A stretch of 64,000 nt of DNA from Agarivorans albus (GCF_019670105.1 NZ_AP023032.1:1296972-1360971); one strand, 5' to 3'; counted from the stretch's first letter, positions 50,433 to 60,632 are shown. Translations and numbers: made by a program. The notes: a model not told the origin generated them from the sequence alone.

Positions 50433-51686
50433 ATGATAAAAAAACTTTTGTGGCTGTTGTTGTGTATTGTGATTCCTGTACAAGCATCAACCATTTTCGA
50501 AAATCGAGATATTCCTTTAATCGATAATCGTTTTCGTCTCGATCAAACTATTGATAAGGCGACTTTTCTTTTATACCGCTCTCCCGGTTCTCCTGCCGCT
50601 ATTTTGGTGCGCCCCGATGGCAGCAAAATTTATGCTTGGGATGTGCCCAAAAATGTCAGTTGGTTAGAAACTGACGAACTCGACATTGTAACTATTGAAA
50701 AGCCGATGCGAGGCCCTTGGCAGGCGGTGGCTGAAAACAAAGGCCGTAACCGCATTCGTATTCTCAGTGATATAGACTTAACAGTTGATCCAATCCCTCA
50801 CCAACTCTATCAAGGAGAGCGTTTGCGTGTAACGGCGCGCCTAAGCAGTAAAGGCGAGCGGATTGACTTAGAAGTCATGCTTCAAGAAGCACTAATGAAT
50901 GTTGCATTAATGCGTCAGCAACTGCTCGAAGACCAAACTGTAGAAGTGCGTCGCGACGAGTTAGGTAAGTTTTTTGACGATGGCAAAGATTATGATGAGT
51001 ATGCCGACGATGGCGTGTTCACTACTTTTATCAAGTTAGAAGCTCGCCCCGGCAAGTACGAAATGATCGTTAGCACCTTAAACCAGATTTTTACTCGTGC
51101 TCAAATCTCTCCGGTGCTGATATATCCCAATCCTGTAGAAATAAAGGTTATGTCGCCAAAAGACGAAGAGCGTCAAGCGCGGATGGCCTTGGTGATAGAT
51201 ACCGACGAAATTAGGCCAGAGTCGGTAGTGATTAGCGGTAAGGTTTATAACAATGTAGGTTGGGAGCAAGACTTCCAAACTTATGCTGAAAGTGATGAGT
51301 TTACCGTAGACCTTCCCACACCCACCGAGCAAGGGCGCTATCGTGTTATGGGCACCTTATTGGCGACCACTATTCAAAATCGCGAGATAGTTATCGACTT
51401 ACCTGAGGAAGACTTTGTGATCCTTCCTCCGCCGCCACCGCCTCCAGAGCCAGTGGTAATAGAAGAGGTGGTTGTTCCAGAGCCAGAAATGTCGCTGTGG
51501 CTAGTTATTTTACTTTATGTCTTTGGATTTTTGCTGTTAGCAGGCGCTGCTTTTGGTTTTATATGGTGGCGAAAACGTAAGGCCTTTGAGGCTGCATTAA
51601 AAGGCGCTAGAGAAGCTCCCGCAGCAGAGCCAAGCGCAGAACCCAAAATGGATGAAGCCAGTAGCTTAAAGATGCCATCGGAGTGA
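50433..51686 (+). CDS. TIGR03503-type conserved membrane protein of unknown function
   Basis: 417 aa from the ATG. A signal peptide (MIKKLLWLLLCIVIPVQA) leads into a long periplasmic beta-rich region with two Ig-like segments (about 115-220 and 235-330). A Pro-rich linker (EDFVILPPPPPPPEP) comes before a single C-terminal transmembrane helix (about 370-392) and a short basic/acidic cytoplasmic tail. The architecture and opening match my memory of TIGR03503, found mainly in marine gammaproteobacteria next to dnaQ. A GTG at 50409 with GGGAGG just ahead is an alternative start that would overlap dnaQ by 19 bases. Function unknown. Confidence 0.75.
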   Translation: MIKKLLWLLLCIVIPVQASTIFENRDIPLIDNRFRLDQTIDKATFLLYRSPGSPAAILVRPDGSKIYAWDVPKNVSWLETDELDIVTIEKPMRGPWQAVAENKGRNRIRILSDIDLTVDPIPHQLYQGERLRVTARLSSKGERIDLEVMLQEALMNVALMRQQLLEDQTVEVRRDELGKFFDDGKDYDEYADDGVFTTFIKLEARPGKYEMIVSTLNQIFTRAQISPVLIYPNPVEIKVMSPKDEERQARMALVIDTDEIRPESVVISGKVYNNVGWEQDFQTYAESDEFTVDLPTPTEQGRYRVMGTLLATTIQNREIVIDLPEEDFVILPPPPPPPEPVVIEEVVVPEPEMSLWLVILLYVFGFLLLAGAAFGFIWWRKRKAFEAALKGAREAPAAEPSAEPKMDEASSLKMPSE

Positions 51687-51774
51687 TTTATAAGCTGGTT
51701 TGGCTAAAAGCTCGACGCTTTGGCTAAAACATCAGCGCTTGAACGAATTTTTAAAGAAATAAGACAATTCTTTG

Positions 51775-51803
51775 TTGACTCGTAATAGGCATAACCGTAT
51801 TAT
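51775..51803 (+). promoter_or_regulatory. Promoter for the tRNA-Asp array
   Basis: TTGACT (51775-51780), exact 17-base spacer, TATTAT (51798-51803) and a GC-rich discriminator (CTGCGCCGC), the stable-RNA pattern under stringent control. Confidence 0.88.
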
Positions 51804-51832
51804 CTGCGCCGCACCAGACGAGATGGTTCTGC

Positions 51833-51909
51833 GGAGTGGTAGTTCAGTTGGTTAGAATACCGGCCTGTCACGCCGGGGGTCGCGGGTTCGAGTCCCGTCC
51901 ACTCCGCCA
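51833..51909 (+). tRNA. tRNA-Asp (anticodon GTC), copy 1
   Basis: 77 bases with encoded CCA. Acceptor GGAGTGG / CCACTCC with discriminator G, anticodon loop CTGTCAC giving GTC, T-loop GGTTCGAGTCC. First of four copies that look identical base for base. E. coli aspV lies in the same place after dnaQ. Confidence 0.97.
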
Positions 51910-51945
51910 AGTCTGTTTAGTCTGTGTGTAATGTTTCGATGTAGC

Positions 51946-52022
51946 GGAGTGGTAGTTCAGTTGGTTAGAATACCGGCCTGTCACGCCGGGGGTCGCGGGT
52001 TCGAGTCCCGTCCACTCCGCCA
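51946..52022 (+). tRNA. tRNA-Asp (anticodon GTC), copy 2
   Basis: Same 77-base sequence as copy 1, 36 bases downstream. The spacer sequences are unrelated apart from a conserved GC before the tRNA. Confidence 0.97.
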
Positions 52023-52045
52023 ACGACGAAACAATTTAATGCGTA

Positions 52046-52122
52046 GGAGTGGTAGTTCAGTTGGTTAGAATACCGGCCTGTCACGCCGGGGGTCGCGGGT
52101 TCGAGTCCCGTCCACTCCGCCA
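52046..52122 (+). tRNA. tRNA-Asp (anticodon GTC), copy 3
   Basis: Same 77-base sequence as copy 1, after a 23-base spacer, the shortest of the array. Confidence 0.97.
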
Positions 52123-52161
52123 GCATTAAAGTAGTAATACAATCGTGACGTTAGTATATGC

Positions 52162-52238
52162 GGAGTGGTAGTTCAGTTGGTTAGAATACCGGCCTGTCAC
52201 GCCGGGGGTCGCGGGTTCGAGTCCCGTCCACTCCGCCA
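52162..52238 (+). tRNA. tRNA-Asp (anticodon GTC), copy 4
   Basis: Same 77-base sequence as copy 1, after a 39-base spacer. A terminator follows at once, so the four form one transcript. Confidence 0.97.
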
Positions 52239-52252
52239 CTACTAAACAAGAG

Positions 52253-52274
52253 CCTCGTTAAGCGAGGTTTTTTT
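52253..52274 (+). terminator. Terminator of the tRNA-Asp array
   Basis: CCTCG / CGAGG stem, 5-base loop, T7, beginning 15 bases after tRNA copy 4. Confidence 0.88.
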
Positions 52275-52332
52275 GTGCCTGAAATTTGAGTGATTAGGCC
52301 TTAAGGTTTACTCAAAGCCTTAATTGGTAGGC

Positions 52333-53859
52333 TTAATCTTGATACTTATCTCTAATTTTTACAAATCGAGCAAAGTTGTTGAGCAGCGCATCCACAAGCT
52401 GTGGATCAAACTGTTTACCTCGTTGTTGTTCTAAATACTCAATAATCTCTTGGTCATTCCAGGCATTTTTATAACAACGTATGCTGCCTAGGGCATCAAA
52501 TACATCAGCAATGGCGGTTAAACGCCCGCTAATTGGGATCTCTTCACCTTTTAAGCCTCTTGGGTATCCACTACCATCCCATTTCTCGTGGTGCGAGCCA
52601 GCGATTTCTGAAGCAAGTTGCATTACTTCAATATTTGAGTCTTTAAGCATGTTTTCGCCAATGGCTGCATGGGTTTGCATTACTTCCCATTCCTCGGGAG
52701 TAAGCTTGCCCGGTTTGTGCAGTATTGCGTCGGGAATCGCCACCTTGCCTACATCATGTAAAGGGGATGCCAGCTTTAACTGTTCAACTTTCATGGCTGG
52801 TAAATCAAGTAACTCGGCGAGTAGAGCTGTAAAAAGGGCAACTCGGCGAACGTGCATGCCCGATTCTTTAGAGCGGGTTTCAACTATCTCCCCGAGGCGA
52901 TACAGCACTTCTTTTTGGTTGGTGCTAATCACTTCGTTAAGCCGAATGTTTTCTAACGCAACCACGATGTTTTCACTAAGCAAGTTAATGAAATGCTGAT
53001 CTGCTTGGTTAAACGGCGTATTCCTAGTGATATAAAACAATAAATTGTAAGCGCTGTTTTCACAGTAAATCGCCAAGGCATTATCTTGGAAAACATTGGT
53101 TTTTTGATCTATTGCTTGGCTGAATATTTGCTGTTGATTACTGGGGAATTCGGATAAATGTTGATGCGCTTTACTAGGGCGTTGTTGCCCTTGATAAGCT
53201 AATAACTGCAATTGAGTAGAGTTAACTTTATAAGCATATTGTTCTACTTGATAGATACAGCTGTCTTCTAAATTTAGTATTACGGCCAGTTGTTCTAAGG
53301 CGCCTTCCACAAAAGTAAACAAGGCATTTTTTTCAAATATGCCGCGCGAAGCCTTAACGACTTTTTCTAGGCCCAGTTTATGTTTCTCAAGTGAACAAAT
53401 ATCTCGGTAGGAGCGTAAGCTGGCTCTAATAAGGGTACGTAGTTTTTGCGAGGTGAGCTCGGTTTTGTCTTTGTAGTCGTTAATGTCGTAGTTTTCTACC
53501 ACTTCATCTTCGGGAGCTTGCCCAGGTTGGCCGGTGCGTAATACGATTCGAACGCTTTGGTTATCCAGATCTTGGCGAATATGACGAACTAAACATAAGC
53601 CTGCATCGTCGGTTTCCATAACAACATCTAATAGGATTAAGGCGATGTCGTTGTGTTCGGCCAATATAAGTTTGGCTTCTTGGGCTGAGTTGGCATGTAG
53701 AAACAATATCGATTTGTTGTCAAAAACAAACTGTGACAACGTCATGCTAGTGATGTGGTGAACTTCCGGCTCATCGTCAACAACCAATAGTTTCCATTGA
53801 TCCTGTTGCTCTTGAGTTTCGGTGGCTGTGTCATCTAGTAAAAAGATGTCGTCGCTCAT
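52333..53859 (-). CDS. Response regulator with HD-GYP output domain (REC-DUF3369-HD-GYP)
   Basis: Predicted cytoplasmic two-component cyclic-di-GMP phosphodiesterase, 508 aa. The receiver has D28/D29 (VVDDEP), phospho-acceptor D78 (LLDVVM) and the lysine in NDYKDK. A GAF-like DUF3369 region follows at about 155-320, then the HD-GYP domain with the HD pair H368/D369 (SPLHDVGK), HHEKWDGSGYP and the GEEIP segment. The GYP triad is intact, so enzyme activity is plausible. No histidine kinase is adjacent, so its partner lies elsewhere. Output could influence motility versus attachment, which is inference. Confidence 0.93.
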   Translation of the reverse strand: MSDDIFLLDDTATETQEQQDQWKLLVVDDEPEVHHITSMTLSQFVFDNKSILFLHANSAQEAKLILAEHNDIALILLDVVMETDDAGLCLVRHIRQDLDNQSVRIVLRTGQPGQAPEDEVVENYDINDYKDKTELTSQKLRTLIRASLRSYRDICSLEKHKLGLEKVVKASRGIFEKNALFTFVEGALEQLAVILNLEDSCIYQVEQYAYKVNSTQLQLLAYQGQQRPSKAHQHLSEFPSNQQQIFSQAIDQKTNVFQDNALAIYCENSAYNLLFYITRNTPFNQADQHFINLLSENIVVALENIRLNEVISTNQKEVLYRLGEIVETRSKESGMHVRRVALFTALLAELLDLPAMKVEQLKLASPLHDVGKVAIPDAILHKPGKLTPEEWEVMQTHAAIGENMLKDSNIEVMQLASEIAGSHHEKWDGSGYPRGLKGEEIPISGRLTAIADVFDALGSIRCYKNAWNDQEIIEYLEQQRGKQFDPQLVDALLNNFARFVKIRDKYQD

Positions 53860-53938
53860 TCGCTATCCATTGCTTATGTTTTTCTTTTAGTTAAGTGTAT
53901 TTTAGACTCAAATTCAATGCCTTGCTTCTGATACTGAT

Positions 53939-53966
53939 AAAAAAAGCGAGCTATTGTTGCTCGCTT
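53939..53966 (-). terminator. Terminator after fadE
   Basis: Read on the minus strand: AAGCGAGC / GCTCGCTT stem, 7-base loop, then a T-run, about 25 bases past the fadE stop. Confidence 0.88.
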
Positions 53967-53990
53967 ATTTTTGATTGATGAATTTTTGTA

Positions 53991-56462
53991 TTAAGCGACG
54001 GAGTCTAAATCAGCTGCGTCTGTTTTGGTTAGGTTAGGGCGATTCTCTAATTGCTCATGGTCAAAGTCATCTACGTTAATTGCAGCCAACCTGCCTTGCT
54101 CTGTTCGGCGCATTAGGGCAGCTTCTTCAGCGTTAATTACACCAAGTTTTATACCTTCGTCGGCAAGTTTATCTAGCTGAGTGAAGGGGCGTTTCTCGCC
54201 AAGTGCTTTACATACTTTGTCGTATAGCGCTTCGCAAGCCAGTACATCCTCTAAAGTTTGCTCTAACTCACCATAAACATTGCCTTCTACTCGGCTATCA
54301 AAGCGGCCTTGTCCTACACGATTACGAGTTTCACTTGGCTCTTGTAGAATACGTGCAAGTTTATGGTCTAGCACATCACTTGGTGCATGGAAGGGCTTGC
54401 CAAGCGGGAACATCACTAAGCGCATTGCTTTACCTACCCATTTATTGGGGAAGTTAAGCAGTAACTCATCTAGGGCATTCTGTAATTGAAACAGAGAGTC
54501 TTGCATGCTCCAGTGCAGCAAAGGCAAATCTTCTTGTTTGCGGCCGTCATCGTCAAAACGTTTTAAAGTGGCCGAGCACAAGTAAAGCTGGCTTAACATA
54601 TCGCCTAGGCGAGCTGATACGCGTTCTTTACGTTTTAAGTTACCGCCTAGTGTTCCCATAGCAACATCAGACAACAGCGCTAAATTGCTACTAAAACGAG
54701 TTAGTTGTTTGTAGTAGGCAGCCGTTTGGTCGGAGTAGGGAGTGCTAATTAAACTGTTGCTAGTTAGGCCAAACCAAAAACTGCGAACAAAGTTGCTGGT
54801 GGCAAAACCAAGGTGGCTAAATAGCGCTTTATCAAACTGTTGTAAGCCTTGGTTAAAATCGGGGTGTTGAGTAGCTTCCATTTCTGCAAGCACGTATGGG
54901 TGACAACGAATGGCGCCTTGCCCGTAAATAATCATGCTACGAGTTAGAATGTTTGCGCCTTCAACGGTAATGGCAATTGGTGCACCTTGATACGAGCGAG
55001 CCAAAAAGTTTTTAGGACCTAAGCAAATTCCTTTACCGCCCACAACGTCCATTGCATCAATGCTAGCACGCTGGCCTCGGTGGGTTAGGTGGTATTTTAC
55101 TATGGCAGAAATAACCGATGGTTTTTCGCCAAGGTCGATGGCGGTTACGGTTAGGTCAGAAGCCGCTCCCATCATATAGGCGTTACCTGCTAGTCGAGCT
55201 AAAGGCTCTTCTACACCTTCCATTTTACCAATGGGTAATTTGAATTGGCGACGGATACGGGCGTAAGCACCGGTAGCTAAAGCCGCATTTTTAATGCCGC
55301 CCGTTGCACTGGAAGGCAGGGTGATTCCGCGGCCAACCGACAAACATTCTACAAGCATGCGCCAACCTTGGCCCGCCATTTCTTTACCACCAATGATAAA
55401 GTCGATAGGCACAAATAGGTCGTTAGCGCGGGTAGGGCCGTTCATGAAGGGAACGTTAAGTGGGAAGTGACGACGACCTACTTCAACCCCTTCGATGTCG
55501 GTTGGAATAAGTGCGCAGGTAATGCCAAGCTCTTCTTGCTCGCCAAGTAGTTTGTCGGGATCTGATAATTTGAATGCTAGGCCTAAAATAGTGGCCACTG
55601 GTGCTAAGGTGATATAGCGTTTATTCCAAGTAATTCGCATACCTAGTACTTGCTCACCTTGCCATTCACCCATACAAACCACACCTGCATCAGGAATAGA
55701 CCCGGCATCTGAGCCGGCTTCAGGGCTGGTTAAGGCAAAACAAGGAATTTCTTTACCCTCTGCTAAGCGAGGAAGGTAGTGGTCTTGTTGTTCTTTTGTA
55801 CCGTAGTGTTGCAATAATTCGCCTGGGCCAAGTGAGTTGGGCACACCTACTGTGCTAGATAATACTGCTGAAATACTGGCGAGTTTTTGTAGCACACAAG
55901 ATTGCGCGTAGGCAGAGAACTCTAGACCACCGTATTTCTTTTTGATGATCATGGCGAAGAATTTATGCTCTTTCAAAAAGTCCCAAATTTCTTCGGGTAA
56001 GTCTGCTAATTCATGGGTTATTTCCCAGTCTCTGGTCATCGCACATACTTGCTCAACCGGGCCATCTAAAAAGGCTTGTTCTTCTGCACTTAGGCGTGGC
56101 GCCGGGTAGCTATGAAGCTTTTTCCAGTTAGGCGCTCCGCGAAATAGCTCGCCTTCCCACCATGTGGTACCCGCCTCGATGGCTTCTTTTTCGGTACGCG
56201 ACATTTCGGGCATGATTTTTTTGAAGGTTTTGAACAGCGGTTTAGAGATCAGCTGTTGACGCAAAGGTTTAAAATTCAACCCACCAACAATTAACAAGTA
56301 GGCTAGCCAGAACAGCTCGCTAAATGGCGAGATAAAACTGTAAGCAGCCAGTGAGGCGGTTAGCACTAGGCTAAATGCCAGTAACGACGCTCTAAAATAA
56401 GCGAGCCCGCCCATTAATAATAGGCCACCTATGGCAGCAAAAAGGGGTAAGTAACTTTGCAT
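53991..56462 (-). CDS. fadE: Acyl-CoA dehydrogenase FadE
   Basis: First oxidation of fatty-acid beta-oxidation (acyl-CoA to trans-2-enoyl-CoA, FAD-linked). From the ATG preceded by AAGGAG the protein is 823 aa (E. coli 814). Two N-terminal hydrophobic segments (about 5-55) probably bind the membrane. The dehydrogenase core spans about 85-560, with [26 protein letters not shown] and [13 protein letters not shown], and a long C-terminal DUF1974 domain follows. An upstream in-frame extension of 24 codons would cover the operator and promoter and is rejected. A FadR-like palindrome sits between promoter and start. Confidence 0.96.
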   Translation of the reverse strand: MQSYLPLFAAIGGLLLMGGLAYFRASLLAFSLVLTASLAAYSFISPFSELFWLAYLLIVGGLNFKPLRQQLISKPLFKTFKKIMPEMSRTEKEAIEAGTTWWEGELFRGAPNWKKLHSYPAPRLSAEEQAFLDGPVEQVCAMTRDWEITHELADLPEEIWDFLKEHKFFAMIIKKKYGGLEFSAYAQSCVLQKLASISAVLSSTVGVPNSLGPGELLQHYGTKEQQDHYLPRLAEGKEIPCFALTSPEAGSDAGSIPDAGVVCMGEWQGEQVLGMRITWNKRYITLAPVATILGLAFKLSDPDKLLGEQEELGITCALIPTDIEGVEVGRRHFPLNVPFMNGPTRANDLFVPIDFIIGGKEMAGQGWRMLVECLSVGRGITLPSSATGGIKNAALATGAYARIRRQFKLPIGKMEGVEEPLARLAGNAYMMGAASDLTVTAIDLGEKPSVISAIVKYHLTHRGQRASIDAMDVVGGKGICLGPKNFLARSYQGAPIAITVEGANILTRSMIIYGQGAIRCHPYVLAEMEATQHPDFNQGLQQFDKALFSHLGFATSNFVRSFWFGLTSNSLISTPYSDQTAAYYKQLTRFSSNLALLSDVAMGTLGGNLKRKERVSARLGDMLSQLYLCSATLKRFDDDGRKQEDLPLLHWSMQDSLFQLQNALDELLLNFPNKWVGKAMRLVMFPLGKPFHAPSDVLDHKLARILQEPSETRNRVGQGRFDSRVEGNVYGELEQTLEDVLACEALYDKVCKALGEKRPFTQLDKLADEGIKLGVINAEEAALMRRTEQGRLAAINVDDFDHEQLENRPNLTKTDAADLDSVA

Positions 56463-56482
56463 CAATCTCTCCTTGGACTTGT

Positions 56483-56499
56483 AAGAGGTCTGACCTCTT
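56483..56499 (-). promoter_or_regulatory. FadR-like operator of fadE
   Basis: Perfect 17-base palindrome AAGAGGTCTGACCTCTT, sharing the GGTCNGAC core with the FadR site. It covers the predicted transcription start of fadE, where binding would repress. Confidence 0.65.
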
Positions 56500-56505
56500 T
56501 GTGTA

Positions 56506-56534
56506 TTTGTAACGCAGTGGTTAACAAACTTCAA
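56506..56534 (-). promoter_or_regulatory. Promoter for fadE
   Basis: On the minus strand TTGAAG (56534-56529), 17-base spacer, TACAAA (56511-56506). The FadR-like palindrome begins 7 bases downstream. Confidence 0.6.
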
Positions 56535-56676
56535 GTCTTTTACAAAATATCAACATAAGTTTAGTTGTATTTTTTAGTTAACAAATTGAGATATGCGCTG
56601 AATAGAACGCTGATCCTTACTAAAAAAAAAGTTATAGTGTGCAGCTAATAAGCCTTGCCCAGATAAGGGAACCTAG

Positions 56677-57264
56677 ATGAAAAATTTGATAGTTGAAGAG
56701 TTACAAGAAGCTGTAACTGTTCTAAATGCTTTTATTGCCGATGAGAAAAACATTGACGCGATCGAACAAGCGGCTCGCTTGTTAGCCGACAGCTTTAAGC
56801 AACAAGGCAAAGTATTATCTTGTGGTAATGGTGGTTCTCATTGTGATGCCATGCATTTTGCCGAAGAGTTAACCGGCCGCTATCGTGAAAACCGCCCTGC
56901 TTACCCTGCTATTGCTATTTCAGATCCTAGTCACTTATCTTGCGTGAGCAATGATTATGGCTACGAGTATGTATTTTCTCGTTATATTGAAGGTTTAGGT
57001 CAAGCTGGTGATGTTCTCTTTGGCATTAGTACTAGTGGTAACTCAGGTAATATCATCAAGGCGATAGAAGCAGCAAAAGCCAAAGGCATGAAAGTGATTA
57101 TTTTGTCTGGTAAAGATGGTGGCAAGATGGCGGGCCAAGCGGATGTAGAGATTAGAGTACCGCACTTTGGTTTTGCTGACCGCATTCAAGAAATCCACAT
57201 TAAAGTGATTCATATTTTGATTCAGTTGATCGAAAAATACATGGCTGAAAAGCCTGTTACCTAA
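56677..57264 (+). CDS. gmhA: Phosphoheptose isomerase
   Basis: Converts sedoheptulose-7-phosphate to D-glycero-D-manno-heptose-7-phosphate, the first step to the LPS inner-core heptose. The 195-aa SIS-domain protein shows [35 protein letters not shown] and the late [13 protein letters not shown] helix with its zinc-binding histidine. Length matches E. coli (192). An AAGGGAACC ribosome site precedes ATG. It is divergent from fadE and followed by yafJ, the E. coli order. Confidence 0.97.
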   Translation: MKNLIVEELQEAVTVLNAFIADEKNIDAIEQAARLLADSFKQQGKVLSCGNGGSHCDAMHFAEELTGRYRENRPAYPAIAISDPSHLSCVSNDYGYEYVFSRYIEGLGQAGDVLFGISTSGNSGNIIKAIEAAKAKGMKVIILSGKDGGKMAGQADVEIRVPHFGFADRIQEIHIKVIHILIQLIEKYMAEKPVT

Positions 57265-57288
57265 GTATTGTAAGTAGCGAGTAGTTGT

Positions 57289-58053
57289 ATGTGTGAGTTA
57301 CTAGGAATGAGTGCCAATGTTCCTACCGATATTTGCTTTTCCTTTACCGGCTTGGTTCAGCGCGGCGGCGTTACTGGACCGCATGTAGACGGCTGGGGTA
57401 TTACTTTTTATGAAGGTAAGGGCTGCCGCAGTTTTAAAGATCCTGCACCAAGTTGTAAATCTAAAATTGCAGAGTTGGTTCAGGCTTTTCCGATTAAAAG
57501 TCAGGCAGTAGTAGGACATATTCGCCAAGCTAACCGCGGGTGTGTCTCCCTAGAGAATACCCATCCTTTTACCCGTGAGTTATGGGGACAAAATTGGACC
57601 TATGCTCACAATGGGCAATTAAAAGGATACAAGCAGCTTGATACTGGCTTCTTTAGGCCAATTGGCGCAACCGATAGCGAGCGTGCCTTTTGTTGGATCC
57701 TCGAACAGCTACGCATTAAGTACCCACGTAAACCCGCTAACATGAAAGCCATGTTTAAATTTGTGGCGAGCCTAGCCGATCAGCTGCGTGCAAAAGGCGT
57801 ATTTAATATGCTGCTGAGCAACGGCGAGTTTGTGATGGCCTATTGTTCTACTAATCTGCACTGGATTACTCGCCGTGCTCCTTTCGGAGAGGCTCAGCTG
57901 GCCGATGCCGATGTTACTATCGACTTTTATAAAGAAACTACGCCAAATGATGTAGTGACAATGATTGCAACTCAGCCTTTAACCAATAATGAGCAATGGC
58001 AAAAAATTGCTAGCGGCTCTTATGTATTGTTTAAAGACGGTGAAGTTCAATAA
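57289..58053 (+). CDS. yafJ: Class II glutamine amidotransferase YafJ
   Basis: 254-aa Ntn-type glutaminase. The catalytic nucleophile Cys2 follows the start Met (MCELLGMSANVPTD). VDGWGITFYEGKG, VGHIRQANRGCVSLENTHPF and YAHNGQLKGY form the glutamine site. Length equals E. coli YafJ (255). No synthase domain is fused, so the ammonia acceptor is unknown. It follows gmhA after 24 bases. Confidence 0.92.
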   Translation: MCELLGMSANVPTDICFSFTGLVQRGGVTGPHVDGWGITFYEGKGCRSFKDPAPSCKSKIAELVQAFPIKSQAVVGHIRQANRGCVSLENTHPFTRELWGQNWTYAHNGQLKGYKQLDTGFFRPIGATDSERAFCWILEQLRIKYPRKPANMKAMFKFVASLADQLRAKGVFNMLLSNGEFVMAYCSTNLHWITRRAPFGEAQLADADVTIDFYKETTPNDVVTMIATQPLTNNEQWQKIASGSYVLFKDGEVQ

Positions 58054-58077
58054 AGCTTCTTAAGCTAAAACAAATAG

Positions 58078-58105
58078 AAAAAAAGCGCCTTTAGGCGCTT
58101 TTTTT
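58078..58105. terminator. Bidirectional terminator between yafJ and purN
   Basis: AAAAGCGCCT-TT-AGGCGCTTTT with flanking A and T runs, serving the two converging genes; it touches the purN stop codon. Confidence 0.92.
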
Positions 58106-58745
58106 ATGAGTTAGCGTAACCGCTACTAGGGAGTATATTGCTGTCGAGCAGGGCGCTGTCATTTTCCATGCTCAAGCGTCCTTCAACAAACCAATTAACG
58201 ACCAATGGGTATATGGCATGTTCTTGCACTTGTACCCTTGCTGCTAGTGTTTCGGCATCATCATCGCTAAAGACAGGAACTTTGGCCTGTAAAATTACCG
58301 GGCCTCCGTCTAACTCGGGGGTGACGAAGTGAATGCTGCAACCGTGTTCTAGGTCTTGGGCATCAATGGCGCGCTGATGGGTATTTAAACCTTGGTACTT
58401 GGGTAGCAAAGAGGGGTGAATGTTTAGCATCTTGCCGCTAAAACGTTCCACAAATGCTTGGCTAAGAATACGCATGAAGCCAGCCATCACGATTAAGTCA
58501 GCTTTATGCTGCTCAATCACTTCGGCCAAGGCCATGTCATAGCTTTCGCGATCGCTATACTCTTTAGGGTTTACAACTACCGTGTTAATGGCTGCCTGCT
58601 TAGCGCGCTCAAGGCCATAAGCGTCGGCCTTGTTGCTTACTACAGCAGAAATAGAGGCGTTGATACGCCCCTCTTTACAGGCATCAATAATGGCTTGCAG
58701 GTTAGTCCCTGAACCTGAAATCAATACAACAATGTTGCGTGCCAT
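58104..58745 (-). CDS. purN: Phosphoribosylglycinamide formyltransferase
   Basis: Transfers a formyl group from 10-formyl-THF to GAR, step three of purine synthesis. The 213-aa protein has the opening VVLISGSGTNLQAIIDA, MAGFMRILSQAFVERF, the catalytic NIHPSLLPKYQGLNTH and HFVTPELDGGPVI. It follows purM after 8 bases in one operon. Confidence 0.97.
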   Translation of the reverse strand: MARNIVVLISGSGTNLQAIIDACKEGRINASISAVVSNKADAYGLERAKQAAINTVVVNPKEYSDRESYDMALAEVIEQHKADLIVMAGFMRILSQAFVERFSGKMLNIHPSLLPKYQGLNTHQRAIDAQDLEHGCSIHFVTPELDGGPVILQAKVPVFSDDDAETLAARVQVQEHAIYPLVVNWFVEGRLSMENDSALLDSNILPSSGYANS

Positions 58746-58753
58746 TATTTACC

Positions 58754-59794
58754 CTATTTAAATTCTACTTGGCCTTCGCCTTCAGCTACATCTTCAATGT
58801 GGCCAATTTTCCAAGCTGTTTCGCCGTGTTCTGCTAGTAAGGCTAGAGCAGCGTCTACTTCAGCTTCTGGTAAAGCGATAACCATGCCTACACCACAGTT
58901 GAAGGTGCGGTACATTTCTTCACGAGCCACGTTGCCATTCTCTTGCAACCAGTTGAATACTTCTGGCCATTGCCAGCTGTTTTCATCAACCACTGCTTTT
59001 GCGCCAGCTGGCAATACGCGAGGAATGTTCTCCCAGAAACCACCACCAGTGATATGCGATAAAGCGTGTACTTCACATTGCTTAAGCAGTGCAAGTACCG
59101 ACTTAACGTAAATTTTTGTTGGGGTTAATAGAGTTTCACCTAGCGTGCTATCACCTAAAACTTGTTTAGGATCGGCATTAGATACCTCTAAGATCTTGCG
59201 AATTAGCGAGTAACCGTTAGAGTGAGGACCACTAGATGCTAAAGCGATTAACGCGTCACCGCTTGCTACTTTAGTGCCGTCGATAATTTCTGACTTTTCA
59301 ACAACACCCACACAGAAACCTGCGATGTCGTAGTCGTCGCCATGGTACATGCCAGGCATTTCTGCAGTTTCACCACCAATTAAGGCACAGCCAGATTGCT
59401 CACAACCTTGACCAATCCCTTTAACTACGTCTGCTGCAGTATCAACTTCAAGCTTACCAGTTGCGTAGTAGTCTAAGAAAAATAACGGTTCAGCACCTTG
59501 TACAATAAGGTCGTTTACACACATTGCTACCAAGTCGATACCAACGGTGTCGTGTTTTTCCAAATCTAACGCTAAGCGTAATTTAGTACCTACACCATCG
59601 GTGCCAGCAACTAATACAGGCTCTTTGTAACCAGTTGGCAATTGACACAATGCACCAAAGCCTCCTAGTCCACCCATTACTTCTGGGCGCTGGGTACGTT
59701 TACTAACACTTTTGATACGTTCTACTAATGCATTACCAGCTTCGATATCAACGCCAGCATCTTTATAACTCAGAGGGGTGTTTTGTTTGGTCAC
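58754..59794 (-). CDS. purM: Phosphoribosylformylglycinamidine cyclo-ligase (AIR synthetase)
   Basis: ATP-dependent ring closure of FGAM to AIR, step five of purine synthesis, directly after PurL. I chose GTG at 59794 with AAGGT seven bases upstream, giving 346 aa (E. coli 345); a TTG 15 bases further upstream is possible. Motifs: [54 protein letters not shown] and [16 protein letters not shown]. First gene of purMN, divergent from upp. I looked for a PurR box like that before purL and did not find one. Confidence 0.96.
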   Translation of the reverse strand: MTKQNTPLSYKDAGVDIEAGNALVERIKSVSKRTQRPEVMGGLGGFGALCQLPTGYKEPVLVAGTDGVGTKLRLALDLEKHDTVGIDLVAMCVNDLIVQGAEPLFFLDYYATGKLEVDTAADVVKGIGQGCEQSGCALIGGETAEMPGMYHGDDYDIAGFCVGVVEKSEIIDGTKVASGDALIALASSGPHSNGYSLIRKILEVSNADPKQVLGDSTLGETLLTPTKIYVKSVLALLKQCEVHALSHITGGGFWENIPRVLPAGAKAVVDENSWQWPEVFNWLQENGNVAREEMYRTFNCGVGMVIALPEAEVDAALALLAEHGETAWKIGHIEDVAEGEGQVEFK

Positions 59795-59967
59795 GGGATT
59801 ACCTTGCAACGAACATGGAAAAAAATTTCGCGATATTTTAGCAGTGTTAGCGGTCCGGTAACAGTAATAAACGATAACTAAGACATTTTGTTGATATTTG
59901 CTAACATATCTCCATTGAGCCTGATTTAAACTAGCGGCTCACAATTCGGTAAATCAAAGGAATAGAG

Positions 59968-60594
59968 ATGAAAGTTGTTGAAGTAAAGCATCCTTTAGTT
60001 CGTCATAAAATTGGCCTAATGCGCGAAGCAGACATTAGCACAAAGCGTTTTCGTGAATTAGCACGCGAAGTATCCGCATTACTTACCTACGAAGCGACAG
60101 CCAACTTAGAAATTGAAGAAGTGACTATTGCCGGTTGGAATGGCCCAGTGAAGGTTGAACAAATTAAAGGTAAAAAGGCTACGGTTGTGCCTATTTTACG
60201 TGCAGGCCTTGGTATGATGGATGGTGTGTTAGAGCATATGCCTTCGGCAAAAACCAGTGTGGTTGGGATTTATCGTGATGAAGAAACTCTAGAGCCGGTT
60301 CCATACTTTCACAAACTAGTGAGCCAAATTGATGAGCGTTTGGCTCTTGTGGTAGACCCTATGCTAGCTACTGGTGGCTCAATGATTGCCACCATCGACC
60401 TACTTAAAGAGCAAGGCTGTAAAGACATTGTAGTATTAGTATTAGTTGCTGCTCCCGAAGGTTTAAAAGCTTTGGAGGCTGCACACCCCGATTTGGTCTT
60501 GTATACTGCGTCAATTGATGAAAAGCTAAATGAGCAAGGCTACATCCTTCCTGGTTTGGGTGATGCCGGCGATAAGATTTTTGGTACTAAATAG
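59968..60594 (+). CDS. upp: Uracil phosphoribosyltransferase
   Basis: Salvages uracil to UMP with PRPP. The 208-aa protein has the PRPP loop [18 protein letters not shown] and the uracil-binding C-terminus [17 protein letters not shown]. Good AAAGGAATAGAG ribosome site. The upp-purMN divergent pair is conserved in E. coli and Vibrio. It is followed after 38 bases by the DUF2066 gene, probably in the same transcript, as no terminator intervenes. Confidence 0.98.
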   Translation: MKVVEVKHPLVRHKIGLMREADISTKRFRELAREVSALLTYEATANLEIEEVTIAGWNGPVKVEQIKGKKATVVPILRAGLGMMDGVLEHMPSAKTSVVGIYRDEETLEPVPYFHKLVSQIDERLALVVDPMLATGGSMIATIDLLKEQGCKDIVVLVLVAAPEGLKALEAAHPDLVLYTASIDEKLNEQGYILPGLGDAGDKIFGTK

Positions 60595-60632
60595 TACGCA
60601 AAAATAGTTAATTGAATCTCTAGGAGAGCGCA

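Noticed and set aside
51833-52238. Regular repeats as a CRISPR array
   Set aside because: The 77-base repeats fold as tRNA-Asp with anticodon GTC and CCA ends; spacers vary in length and there are no cas genes.
52481-52999. 172-codon plus-strand frame inside the HD-GYP gene
   Set aside because: Antisense shadow of a well-supported gene; composition is low-quality and no promoter or ribosome site is seen.
59795-59967. PurR box between purM and upp
   Set aside because: A GCAAC-GAAC stretch is present, but the spacing of the half sites does not fit the operator.
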